DNA of 64,000 nucleotides from SURF-55 sp040755195 (GTDB taxonomy: Bacteria; Bacillota; Desulfotomaculia; Desulfotomaculales; Ammonificaceae): assembly GCA_040755195.1 (NCBI GenBank), contig JBFMBL010000012.1, forward strand, positions 1 through 64,000, read 5' to 3'. This document shows positions 1 through 8,088 of this stretch, one piece after another. The notes below the pieces were generated by a model. It was not told the origin of the DNA. It worked only from the letters and a program-made list of their open reading frames with translations, and did not search any database. Made by a program: the position numbers and the translations under genes. Each line of letters begins with the position of its first letter. Position 1 is the first letter of the stretch.

Positions 1-180
1 GTCCAGGATAGCGAAGCTCGTTGCGTCAACATAAGAGAAGTCCTGATCGCCGTACTTTCTCAGAATTTGTCTGGCCTTTTCTTCTGTTGGACCGTCTACC
101 CCGATTATTCGCAATTCACCAGCTAATACAGCTTCCTCCGTAACATCCAGGAACTTAACCCGCAACGGTGTGCGAAACAT
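1..180 (-). pseudogene. PIN-domain (VapC-like) protein, 5'-truncated remnant, runs off left edge
   Basis: The minus strand from an ATG at 180 encodes a fragment whose end, DQDFSYVDATSFAIL, is the typical second half of a VapC-type PIN ribonuclease (toxin of a toxin-antitoxin pair), with the acidic Asp residues of the active site. The first half of a PIN domain, including the first catalytic Asp, is absent, and an in-frame TGA lies about 30 bases upstream of the ATG, so the gene looks truncated where it meets the CRISPR array. Its 3' end lies outside the window. Family assignment rests on this one motif block and is an inference; an unusual short PIN protein is the alternative. Confidence 0.5.
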
Positions 181-202
181 GATACCGTAACCAGGTGTAC
201 GT

Positions 203-232
203 CTCCGAAATCACTTAGGTATCTTTGCGGAC
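203..232 (-). repeat. Degenerate leader-distal CRISPR repeat
   Basis: The stretch keeps the CTTAGGTA and TGCGGAC parts of the array repeat but its other half has diverged. It is separated from the first perfect repeat by exactly 36 bases, one spacer length. Degenerate terminal repeats are normally at the end far from the leader, which places the leader at the other (cas2) end. Confidence 0.75.
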
Positions 233-268
233 ATACAGTATACAACAAGGAGGAAAAGAGGAGTTAGA

Positions 269-1824
269 GTTTCAATTCCTCTTAGGTAGGCTGCGGACGA
301 AGTACCCGATTACCAAGTTTCGTTAGACGCTGCATGTTTCAATTCCTCTTAGGTAGGCTGCGGACGCGGCGGGTTAATTCGTGGGTTTCTTCAATCGGCT
401 GGGTTTCAATTCCTCTTAGGTAGGCTGCGGACCAAAAATGTGGTTCGAGTGGCGTGAACGTATTTAATCGTTTCAATTCCTCTTAGGTAGGCTGCGGACG
501 CGGCCCCAAGCAGGGTTTTAAATCATTCTTCCCTCGTTTCAATTCCTCTTAGGTAGGCTGCGGACTTTATCGGCTCCCAATTCTTTATCACCACGTAAGC
601 AAGTTTCAATTCCTCTTAGGTAGGCTGCGGACGGCGGGGCTTTTTAGGCTGGCCCCAAGCCGAAAAACGTTTCAATTCCTCTTAGGTAGGCTGCGGACGG
701 TGGGCCTCGCTGTTTCTGATTGTAGAATATCACGGGTTTCAATTCCTCTTAGGTAGGCTGCGGACTAGGAAAAGTTTTTCTTCTTTTTCAACCCTGGTCG
801 GGTTTCAATTCCTCTTAGGTAGGCTGCGGACGGTGGGCACTCGTGGAAGCCCGCCCGGACGGGGCGGGTTTCAATTCCTCTTAGGTAGGCTGCGGACGCT
901 GTGCCACGGAATAGAAGTGCTTGCACTGGCCGTGTTTCAATTCCTCTTAGGTAGGCTGCGGACGAAACAATGAAGGAATGTCAGTTCGCCGGTATTGGAA
1001 GTTTCAATTCCTCTTAGGTAGGCTGCGGACCGCTCAAAAACTTGGTCAACAGGCAACCCATGCTGAGTTTCAATTCCTCTTAGGTAGGCTGCGGACGGGT
1101 GGGCACTCGTGGAAGCCCGCCCGGACGGGGCGGGTTTCAATTCCTCTTAGGTAGGCTGCGGACCCACCCGGGTCAGGTAGAGGTCATCGGGGGGGTGGTG
1201 TTTCAATTCCTCTTAGGTAGGCTGCGGACTTTATTTTCAGAAATTTTTTCGAGGTTTTCCGGCGGGGTTTCAATTCCTCTTAGGTAGGCTGCGGACCGTC
1301 GTCGAATTTCATGCAATCATCTCCTTCCCGAGTTTCAATTCCTCTTAGGTAGGCTGCGGACTAAAAAAAGTATTGCAATTGTGCCGCTATCGTGATAGTT
1401 TCAATTCCTCTTAGGTAGGCTGCGGACGAGTAAGTCGAGACCGGCATCCTCGATTGCCTTCTCGTTTCAATTCCTCTTAGGTAGGCTGCGGACTCAGCAC
1501 GTTTCAGGTTTTTAACCGCAGCATCGAAGGTTTCAATTCCTCTTAGGTAGGCTGCGGACTCCATAAGGGGGTTTATCTGATGAACCGAGCTGATATGTTT
1601 CAATTCCTCTTAGGTAGGCTGCGGACTCTCTTCTTCTTGACTTCCGGCATAAACATCCTCCTGTTTCAATTCCTCTTAGGTAGGCTGCGGACGCCCCTTC
1701 GTGCCAGTGCGTTTCACATCCGCAGTCGTTTCAATTCCTCTTAGGTAGGCTGCGGACTATTCGTCAGGCGGACAAATCCCAAGTGCTTCAAAGAGTTTCA
1801 ATTCCTCTTAGGTAGGCTGCGGAC
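269..1824 (-). CRISPR. Type I-B CRISPR array, 24 repeats and 23 spacers
   Basis: A 30-base repeat occurs 24 times without visible variation; on the plus strand it begins GTTTCAATTCC and ends AGGCTGCGGAC. Spacers are about 35-38 bases. Repeat starts are 269, 336, 403, 470, 536, 603, 669, 736, 802, 868, 934, 1001, 1067, 1134, 1200, 1267, 1332, 1398, 1464, 1530, 1597, 1663, 1728 and 1795. Read on the minus strand the repeat ends in ATTGAAAC, the usual 8-base 5' handle of type I-B crRNAs, so the transcript runs from high to low coordinates and continues the direction of the cas operon. The spacers at 832-867 and 1097-1133 are the same sequence apart from one extra G. Confidence 0.98.
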
Positions 1825-2107
1825 CCATTTCGACCATAGAAACACCTACATGCTGAGATTTCCCCCATTCTATCCATTCTAGCCTTCAAACTCTCCGAAC
1901 GCCTATTTACCATGCTTTTCACAACTTCCATTGTCGTCAACCTTCCAGCATTTTTACGTTACCTTAGATCGACGACATAAACGAACCGCATGGTTTTGAT
2001 TATAACACAAAATCCTTCCCCCTTCCGCCCCATACAATCACTCAAATAATCCCTCACGGGGCAAACAACCGTTGGCCGCGTCGAGCCCTTCCGCCCCATA
2101 CAATCAC
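1825..2107 (-). promoter_or_regulatory. CRISPR leader with extended -10 promoter
   Basis: This AT-richer gap between the cas2 stop and the first leader-end repeat holds no gene. On the minus strand it carries TGTTATAAT, an extended -10 box (TATAAT at 1999-2004), about 175 bases before the array, a plausible start for pre-crRNA; I see no good -35. A 31-base segment at 2020-2050 is repeated exactly at 2086-2116, where it overlaps the last codons of cas2; the 66-base period equals one repeat-spacer unit. The assignment as leader rests on position and on the degenerate repeat at the opposite end of the array. Confidence 0.75.
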
Positions 2108-2371
2108 TCAAATAATAAAATCCTCTCCTCCCTTTTCCAACCCCATGATTTCGCGGGAAGAATATTTAGTTGTTCTCAAGTTATAAATGACTACCGAATC
2201 TTCGTCTTTCGTAATAAGCCGGTCAAGCTCCATCTTGAGTTTTGTTAAGGCTGCCTCGGAAATTTCGCCTTCAAAGACCGAGTTTTGCACCCAGTGCAGA
2301 TACTTACGACAGATTTTGAGCGCTTTGCCGACTCTTTTTTCATTAAAATCATAGACCAGAATAATAAACAA
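2108..2371 (-). CDS. cas2: CRISPR-associated endoribonuclease/integrase subunit Cas2
   Basis: An 87-residue protein of normal Cas2 length, beginning FIILVYDFNEKRVGKALKIC with the conserved Asp after the first beta strand. Cas2 bridges two Cas1 dimers in the complex that inserts new spacers at the leader end. The start is a TTG at 2371: an in-frame TGA lies directly before it, the nearby ATG at 2377 is out of frame, and AGGTGGTGG is five bases upstream. The gene follows cas1 closely and its last codons lie inside the 31-base duplication that continues into the leader. Confidence 0.93.
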   Translation of the reverse strand: MFIILVYDFNEKRVGKALKICRKYLHWVQNSVFEGEISEAALTKLKMELDRLITKDEDSVVIYNLRTTKYSSREIMGLEKGGEDFII

Positions 2372-2398
2372 TCATGCCACCACCTGTCACTACCCAGT

Positions 2399-3394
2399 TT
2401 ACCAGGTAGCGACAAGCGGCGCATACTCCTTTTCCCCCATCAAGTGTTTTTCTATTTTATAGAGTTCAAGGCGTATGAGCCGGCGATAAGATACCGGTCG
2501 TCCGATTTCGCGGTGGTTGATAGTGGTTCTTAATTTTTCTTCCAACTGCTCAACAAAACAACGCTTGGCCCGCTCTTTCATTAAAATCCCTTCGGTACCT
2601 TTCTCAAAATCCTCAATGCCAAGCATCTTTCGTCCCAAAACGGTAAAAATCACACGATCCACAATTATCGGCTTGAAAATTTCCGCGATGTCAAGGTTTA
2701 AGGTAAATCGCCGGAAGTTCGTTGTATGTAAAAACCCGATCCTTGGATCTAAGTGCGTTCGGTAAATCTGGCTAAGACAAACGGTATAAACAAAAGAGTT
2801 GCCGAAACTGATAAGGGCGTTCAAGTGATTCTTCGGCGGTCTCCTGGTGCGGCTCTCAAAAACGAAGTCCGGTGAAGAGATTATATCGTCGAAAGCCCGA
2901 TAATACTGATCGCGGACATTGCCTTCCACCGCCATCAAAGCCGGGATATCGCCGCATTCATTTATGGCCGGCAACAGATTTTCGATCACGGTAATACGGT
3001 CACTGACGTTCTTACCCCGATTGTCATAGTATTTTAAAACCCGCAAAATATTTTTAACGGCCCCTTCTATAAAACGCCTCGCAATACCAAGTCGCTTCAT
3101 CTCATCAAGGTAATGTTCGGCCTGTTTAAGAATCATATAACCGGAGTTTAAATGCTCCCGCGGATAAAAGCTTCCCATGTAATAGCCGTAATGACTGAAG
3201 TAGTGCAAAATGATCTCGTTCTGGGAAAGAAACTCCAGAAAGCGTTTGTTGACGTCTACTTCCCCAAAGACTACTATTTCCGAAGTATCCTCAACCGGAA
3301 TAAACCGCCTCTCGTTATCCTCGGTCTCAAAATACAGCGTGTTGTCGCGGCGTCTGAAAGCGCCGGAAGAAAATACGTAGAAAGTCTTCTTCAT
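2399..3394 (-). CDS. cas1: CRISPR-associated endonuclease/integrase Cas1 (type I-B)
   Basis: A 331-residue protein with the Cas1 fold: an N-terminal beta domain that opens KKTFYVFSSGAFRRRDNTL and a helical catalytic domain. The block HLNALISFGNSFVYTVC and the later GFLHTTNFRRFTLNLDIAE give the conserved Glu/His/Asp metal-site region. Cas1 integrates protospacers with Cas2. The start ATG at 3394 follows AAGGGGA. It lies between cas4 and cas2 on the same strand, the standard adaptation module cas4-cas1-cas2 of type I-B loci, and nothing suggests inactivation. Confidence 0.95.
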   Translation of the reverse strand: MKKTFYVFSSGAFRRRDNTLYFETEDNERRFIPVEDTSEIVVFGEVDVNKRFLEFLSQNEIILHYFSHYGYYMGSFYPREHLNSGYMILKQAEHYLDEMKRLGIARRFIEGAVKNILRVLKYYDNRGKNVSDRITVIENLLPAINECGDIPALMAVEGNVRDQYYRAFDDIISSPDFVFESRTRRPPKNHLNALISFGNSFVYTVCLSQIYRTHLDPRIGFLHTTNFRRFTLNLDIAEIFKPIIVDRVIFTVLGRKMLGIEDFEKGTEGILMKERAKRCFVEQLEEKLRTTINHREIGRPVSYRRLIRLELYKIEKHLMGEKEYAPLVATW

Positions 3395-3451
3395 CGAATT
3401 GGTTTCCCCTTACTGCTTTCCTAATTCGTCCTTCTTCAAACCCTATTCCGT

Positions 3452-3952
3452 TCAAACCCAGCAAAATTCCGCGTAAGCACACTTCTTGCAAAACCGGTTT
3501 TTCGCCGGCGCCGGCGGTTTCTCCATATCCACAAGTTTCAAAATCTCCTGTTCAGCCTTTTCCAATTCAGCCATTACAGTCGAATCAAGAACCACCTCTT
3601 CCCGGATTTTCTCCTTGGGAAAGCGCAACTCTCCCCTGGCCTCAATCCCATGCGCAGCAAGCTCTTTAAGGTAAAAAGCCAGCTGCATCCGGGCACTCTT
3701 GCGGTACCGGGAACTCTTTTTCACCTCGCCCACGACAAGCTTACCGTCGGCAAACCGGTATACGTCTATTTTAGAAGAGCCAACGACTAATTGCTTTTTC
3801 TCCCTCGCATACGATGTTTCGTCGATAAACCTTCCCAGCGCCACATTAGTATCGTCCTGGTCGGGCGTTAACTGATGCGTAATAAGCCAGACCTCCCGGG
3901 GGCAGATGTAATAATACCATATAAGCGTTCCGCTGACGCCGATATCCGCCAA
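3452..3952 (-). CDS. cas4: CRISPR-associated exonuclease Cas4
   Basis: A 166-residue PD-(D/E)XK nuclease that trims prespacers and selects for the PAM during adaptation. Visible features are the first iron-sulfur Cys in YYYICPREVW, the nuclease core IDVYRF...VVGEVKKSSRYR with Asp, Glu and Lys, and the C-terminal CKKCAYAEFC triplet that completes the 4Fe-4S cluster. The start is a TTG at 3952 with GGAG five bases upstream; no ATG fits. About 100 bases without a gene separate it from the cas3 stop. Confidence 0.94.
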   Translation of the reverse strand: MADIGVSGTLIWYYYICPREVWLITHQLTPDQDDTNVALGRFIDETSYAREKKQLVVGSSKIDVYRFADGKLVVGEVKKSSRYRKSARMQLAFYLKELAAHGIEARGELRFPKEKIREEVVLDSTVMAELEKAEQEILKLVDMEKPPAPAKNRFCKKCAYAEFCWV

Positions 3953-4050
3953 ATCCGCTCCTCCTATATAAACTGCTCATCGAAAGCCCCGTCCGCGGCA
4001 ACCACTAATACAGGCCTTCGCCATACGGTTGTACCGTACCGCCACCTGGA

Positions 4051-6378
4051 TTACATACAACCATATGTTTGCTTGCTTGGGTGAAAACCGGTAATTGGAT
4101 CATAATACTCCTTAAGATCATGTCGTCCAACGTAATGAATACCGTGAACAACAGGGGGCAGACTACCCTCTTCCGACCGCCTGCCACTTATACGATAGCT
4201 TATAGTATAGGGTGCCATTGCGCGGCGCAAGCTCATCAAGAGATTCCGTTTAGCGTACTTGTCACCCTGATAACCAATAGCTTCCTCATACTTCAGCCAG
4301 ATTTCCTGAGCCTGCTCATCCAACTCAACAAAAACCGGCACATGATAGCCGTCTTGAGCAATGAGTTTAAATTCGCCGACTTGCTCAAATTCTAACCGTT
4401 CCACGGCTTCAAGAAGCGACTGTGACTCATCAATGCTTAACCGCTGTTTCAGTCGAGCGTAATACTCATCAAGCAGTGTGTACAGATCCCGTTCATCGCC
4501 TTCCTGCTTCGCCTCCAAGAGTTCACGGGCAGTGGATACCAACACGGGGTCGTAGATGTACTCCCATGTCTCTCGACCAGTAATTAGGGATAATAACTCT
4601 ACGGTACCAAACGTTGACTTCCAAGACCGGTTGCACCTACCACTGACTTGAACCATTGAATCCAAAGGACCAAAATCGCGAATAACAACGCCAAAATCCA
4701 AGTCCACCCCGGCCTCGACGAGTTGTGTGGTTACCAGAACCTTCAACCCCGGTGACTTTAATTCTTTAATACGCTGCAAACGTTCCAACGGCACCACATG
4801 CGCTGAAAGAAACCTAACCCCGGCAATACTTGATAAACGTGAAAAAACCTCTTCTGCGCTCTTAATGGTATTGAGCACCACCATCAAACTCCGTCCCTGC
4901 CCATATTCGGTCAAAACCCGTTGCTGCAAAGCAGTCGCAAAGCGATCGAGTTCGTCTTTCCCCCGGAAAGCAAAACGCACCCTGTTCGGTACGCACAATG
5001 GATGCTTCGCCGAACTCAAGGGAGTCACCGGCCCGGACAGGATAGGGGGTTCAGTAGCCGTCGCTACCACTACGCTGCAGCCACCGAATTCAACCATGTG
5101 GTTCAACATACTATCAACCAACCCCCAGTACTTGTGAGGTAAGGCTTGGATCTCGTCGAGCAGAAGAACGGCACCCGGCAAACGGTGGAATTGAGTGGAT
5201 CGCCTGTTGGTTGTTAATGATTCAAATACGCTGACAAAAGTCGTAAAGACCACTTCACTAGTCCATGAACCCAGGAGGAGTTCCGCTTGTTGCGTGTCAT
5301 AGTCGGTCTCTTCATCGTCGTACCGGAATTCAACCAGATGATGCTGTGCGCCAAGAACGCTGGTTGGCACTTGCTCAGGAAAGGCCAGCGACAGCACCTT
5401 TTCACACACCTTGTAGTTTTGATCTACAATGCTTAGAAACGGAAGTGCATATATAATCCTTGGCAGATAATTCTTATCTTTGGCGACCCGCGCCCGCATA
5501 ATAAAGGCTGCCGCCAGCATCGCTACCGTCTTGCCCATGCCCGTAGGCGCAATCAGTGTGCAGATCCTTCCCCACGGGACTTCTTGAGCAGCTTGGGTCA
5601 CGTCCTGATACAGCCGGTTCCGTAAATGGTCAACATCATTGGAAGGAGTGTCGAATCCCTGATGTCGCCGCCATCGATCTACGATATCAGGCGGAATTGA
5701 CGATCGTTCTGATTCCCTTGCCTCTCCAAAGACAACGTCCCAACGGTCAGCATATGTCAGTAAAGAAAACAGATAGTTAAAAAAGAAGTATCGACGTAGA
5801 TCACTACCCGAACAATTCTCTTGAAAATCATACAGATGGAACCGGGACTCCTTGAGCTGCCGTTGTAAAGCATTAATATCCGGCAACACCCTCTTCCCCA
5901 GTTCGCGCTCCAAAAAGGCCACGTATTCCGGATCGAGGTTCTGAACCTGCTTTTCAAGCAGCTCAAAATCGTCGTCATCCAGCGACAATTCATCATGTAG
6001 GTTCCGGGCGTATCCATGATGCCTGCGAATGAGAAGCCAGGCCAATTCAGGGATCAAATCCGCGCCATACTCGTCTCGTAGCAACTGATAGGCAGCCGCA
6101 GCCCCCAACAGCGCGTGACGGGACAGCTTCAGATCGCAACTCTGCCCCGGTCGTCCGCCACTGAGCTTTTTCTGGAACCAGGGAGTCGCCTTCCCGAGGT
6201 CGTGAAGATAACCGATGTACCGTGCTGTATTCTTTAAGCATTGAAATGAACAGCCCATGAAACCCTCCCAATCGACGGCGGCCTCAAGAGAGTTGATTTC
6301 ACGCTCCATACAAGCAGCTACACCTGTAACATGATCCGCAAGATACCGGTGGGGATGCGATCGAACAGCCATCGTCAT
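4051..6378 (-). CDS. cas3: CRISPR-associated helicase/nuclease Cas3 (HD domain fused to helicase)
   Basis: A 775-residue single-chain Cas3, the nuclease-helicase recruited by Cascade to degrade target DNA. The HD nuclease domain is N-terminal, with H16, the H59-D60 pair in YLHDLGK, the histidines in RRHHGY near 119 and the Asp of TYADRWD near 211. The helicase follows: Walker A PTGMGKT at 278-284, the DEIQ box at 408-411, and the motif VSGRCNR near 600. I place the start at the ATG at 6378 (MTMAVRS), which has AAAGGAG six bases upstream; a longer reading frame exists but would overlap cas5. The last 130 residues are helical and of unclear role. Confidence 0.94.
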   Translation of the reverse strand: MTMAVRSHPHRYLADHVTGVAACMEREINSLEAAVDWEGFMGCSFQCLKNTARYIGYLHDLGKATPWFQKKLSGGRPGQSCDLKLSRHALLGAAAAYQLLRDEYGADLIPELAWLLIRRHHGYARNLHDELSLDDDDFELLEKQVQNLDPEYVAFLERELGKRVLPDINALQRQLKESRFHLYDFQENCSGSDLRRYFFFNYLFSLLTYADRWDVVFGEARESERSSIPPDIVDRWRRHQGFDTPSNDVDHLRNRLYQDVTQAAQEVPWGRICTLIAPTGMGKTVAMLAAAFIMRARVAKDKNYLPRIIYALPFLSIVDQNYKVCEKVLSLAFPEQVPTSVLGAQHHLVEFRYDDEETDYDTQQAELLLGSWTSEVVFTTFVSVFESLTTNRRSTQFHRLPGAVLLLDEIQALPHKYWGLVDSMLNHMVEFGGCSVVVATATEPPILSGPVTPLSSAKHPLCVPNRVRFAFRGKDELDRFATALQQRVLTEYGQGRSLMVVLNTIKSAEEVFSRLSSIAGVRFLSAHVVPLERLQRIKELKSPGLKVLVTTQLVEAGVDLDFGVVIRDFGPLDSMVQVSGRCNRSWKSTFGTVELLSLITGRETWEYIYDPVLVSTARELLEAKQEGDERDLYTLLDEYYARLKQRLSIDESQSLLEAVERLEFEQVGEFKLIAQDGYHVPVFVELDEQAQEIWLKYEEAIGYQGDKYAKRNLLMSLRRAMAPYTISYRISGRRSEEGSLPPVVHGIHYVGRHDLKEYYDPITGFHPSKQTYGCM

Positions 6379-6389
6379 CAACTGCTCCT

Positions 6390-7109
6390 TTACAAAAACA
6401 CAACCCTTTCGATGGATCCACCGACATTGCCTTCCCAAACCTGCGCTTCCTCAGTTTTTGCACTGGCGACCCGTATGGCCTTTCCGGACCCTTCATAGGC
6501 CAATTCCACGTATCTGGCAACCCGCCGCCGACCATCCATATCAACCGAATGCGTTTCCCGGAAATATCTTTTGCCGGGCTCAATTTCCAACACAAACCAA
6601 TCTAACGGCACCAAACTATGCACTTCGGCGGGAACCGGAATGTTTTTGAATTCCACAAGGTCGATAAACTTAAATGTGGCAATAAACTCAGATAGGCCGA
6701 GATATGGTGTATAGTAACACGCGCCATTTTGCAAACTTTTCGTCAACTCGGTCAGTAGTTCATCCGCCAAACTAACGTACAACCGATACCGTGGCTCCCG
6801 TACCAATTCCACCGGCACCTGGATGCTTCGGCCCCGCTTGTCAGGCTTGGTCTTAAGGTAGTTCACATTGAACTTGGTTTTGCTGATACCACCTGAACCA
6901 AGGCTTACGGCAAACTTTCCACGGTGCTGCCGCAAAAAAGGCAGATGGCTACTGCGGCCGAATCCTCCACTTTCAATACCCATAATTGCGCCAACCAGAC
7001 CGGCTGCGGCAGTTATCGGCGGTACCGCAAAGGAAAGCGCCGACGTTGTCGTGTAGGGCTTGCGAAAGTGCGCATAGTCAGACCAGACCTCAAATACTAC
7101 TGTTTTCAT
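6390..7109 (-). CDS. cas5: Cascade subunit Cas5 (type I-B)
   Basis: A 239-residue RAMP-fold protein. It has the N-terminal Cas5 pattern: a beta strand (VVFEVWSDYAHFRKPYTT) followed by the SFAVPPITAAAGLVGAIMG segment. In Cascade, Cas5 caps the crRNA by holding its 5' handle and contacts Cas8. It lies 16 bases after cas7 and 11 bases before the chosen cas3 start, so the effector genes are tightly coupled. The ATG at 7109 is the only sensible start. Confidence 0.92.
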   Translation of the reverse strand: MKTVVFEVWSDYAHFRKPYTTTSALSFAVPPITAAAGLVGAIMGIESGGFGRSSHLPFLRQHRGKFAVSLGSGGISKTKFNVNYLKTKPDKRGRSIQVPVELVREPRYRLYVSLADELLTELTKSLQNGACYYTPYLGLSEFIATFKFIDLVEFKNIPVPAEVHSLVPLDWFVLEIEPGKRYFRETHSVDMDGRRRVARYVELAYEGSGKAIRVASAKTEEAQVWEGNVGGSIERVVFL

Positions 7110-7125
7110 GAGCTAGTCCCCCAAC

Positions 7126-8088
7126 TTAGAATGGAAACTGTTGGGTCTTTGAACCGAAATACGTCATCGGGTCATTAATAACGCCTGAGTTGTCTTCAAC
7201 AACCAGTCGATCATCAACCCTCAAGTAGATAGCCGCGACGTGATCGTCATACTTGCGCAACGCATCTCTCATTTTCTCGACATTCAAATGCAACTGCGCC
7301 ACGTCTCGCAACTCTTCGTCGTCTACGGAAGCGTTTAGCCGGACATACTTGTCCAATTCACCAATGTGCGTATTGACTCCCTCACGGTAGCGGACAGCAA
7401 GCAAGAACCGTGGCATTTGTTCCATCTTTGACCGTGTGATCAGGTTCTTGGTGCCGTTCCAGACTGCCTCGAACATCAGTGACACATCTTCTTCGCGCAA
7501 GCCCGTATTCTTGGCAGCGTTTTGATTGACTATACCGTAAAAGGCGATAAAGGAATACGGCAGCAGCCATTCTTCCCGAAAACTGCGCTGGGCCGCATTT
7601 TCTTTTGATACAAAAGCCGCGGTCCCTTGCATGAATACCGGTGCCACCCGGTGCAGGGAGCGCCCCAAGCGAAACTGTACCGGCCCCGTAAGGGATACCC
7701 CTTCACCCTCTCCGCCCCCTTCGCCTTCTCCGCCTTTCTTGCGCAGCTTAAGCGGCAACGTACCGCCAAAAAGCCGCAGATCAATGCAGTTCTCCAACAG
7801 GACCTGCAGGACTTGCTCCTTACTCTCGTATTTCGCCCCAGCCTGAGCGAGGATTTGCTCCGTTCTCTTTTGCGAAGTCACGGTTTCTCCTGATACCCAA
7901 AGCTGGTGACCCCTTTCCGCCAATTCATCGCGAATCGTCCGCTTCAACCGTACATCGGACACGAGATTTATTCCGGTTTGTTCATCGAGCCGCGGTTTAT
8001 TCTCATCCAATGGATCACCATTCGGATTGCCATCCTTGATATCGTAACAAAAGACGATTTCAAAACGGTTCTTAAGAGAATTGTGCAT
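7126..8088 (-). CDS. cas7: Cascade backbone subunit Cas7 (Csh2 type, I-B)
   Basis: A 320-residue Cas7/Csh2 protein that polymerises along the crRNA spacer as the Cascade backbone. The opening NRFEIVFCYDIKDGNPNGDP is typical of the family. The ATG at 8088 has GGAGG nine bases upstream; a TTG two codons earlier would be too close to it. The gene overlaps the end of cas8b by 17 bases, consistent with coupled translation. Near residue 125 there is an unusual run of alternating Gly and Glu (about 14 residues, encoded around 7690-7738), which looks like a flexible surface insertion rather than a frameshift because the frame and the family sequence resume after it. Confidence 0.94.
   Translation of the reverse strand: MHNSLKNRFEIVFCYDIKDGNPNGDPLDENKPRLDEQTGINLVSDVRLKRTIRDELAERGHQLWVSGETVTSQKRTEQILAQAGAKYESKEQVLQVLLENCIDLRLFGGTLPLKLRKKGGEGEGGGEGEGVSLTGPVQFRLGRSLHRVAPVFMQGTAAFVSKENAAQRSFREEWLLPYSFIAFYGIVNQNAAKNTGLREEDVSLMFEAVWNGTKNLITRSKMEQMPRFLLAVRYREGVNTHIGELDKYVRLNASVDDEELRDVAQLHLNVEKMRDALRKYDDHVAAIYLRVDDRLVVEDNSGVINDPMTYFGSKTQQFPF

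Noticed and set aside
937..1603. Reading frames of 60-80 codons inside the CRISPR array (both strands)
   Set aside because: They consist of translated repeats and spacers; the same peptide block recurs at every repeat.
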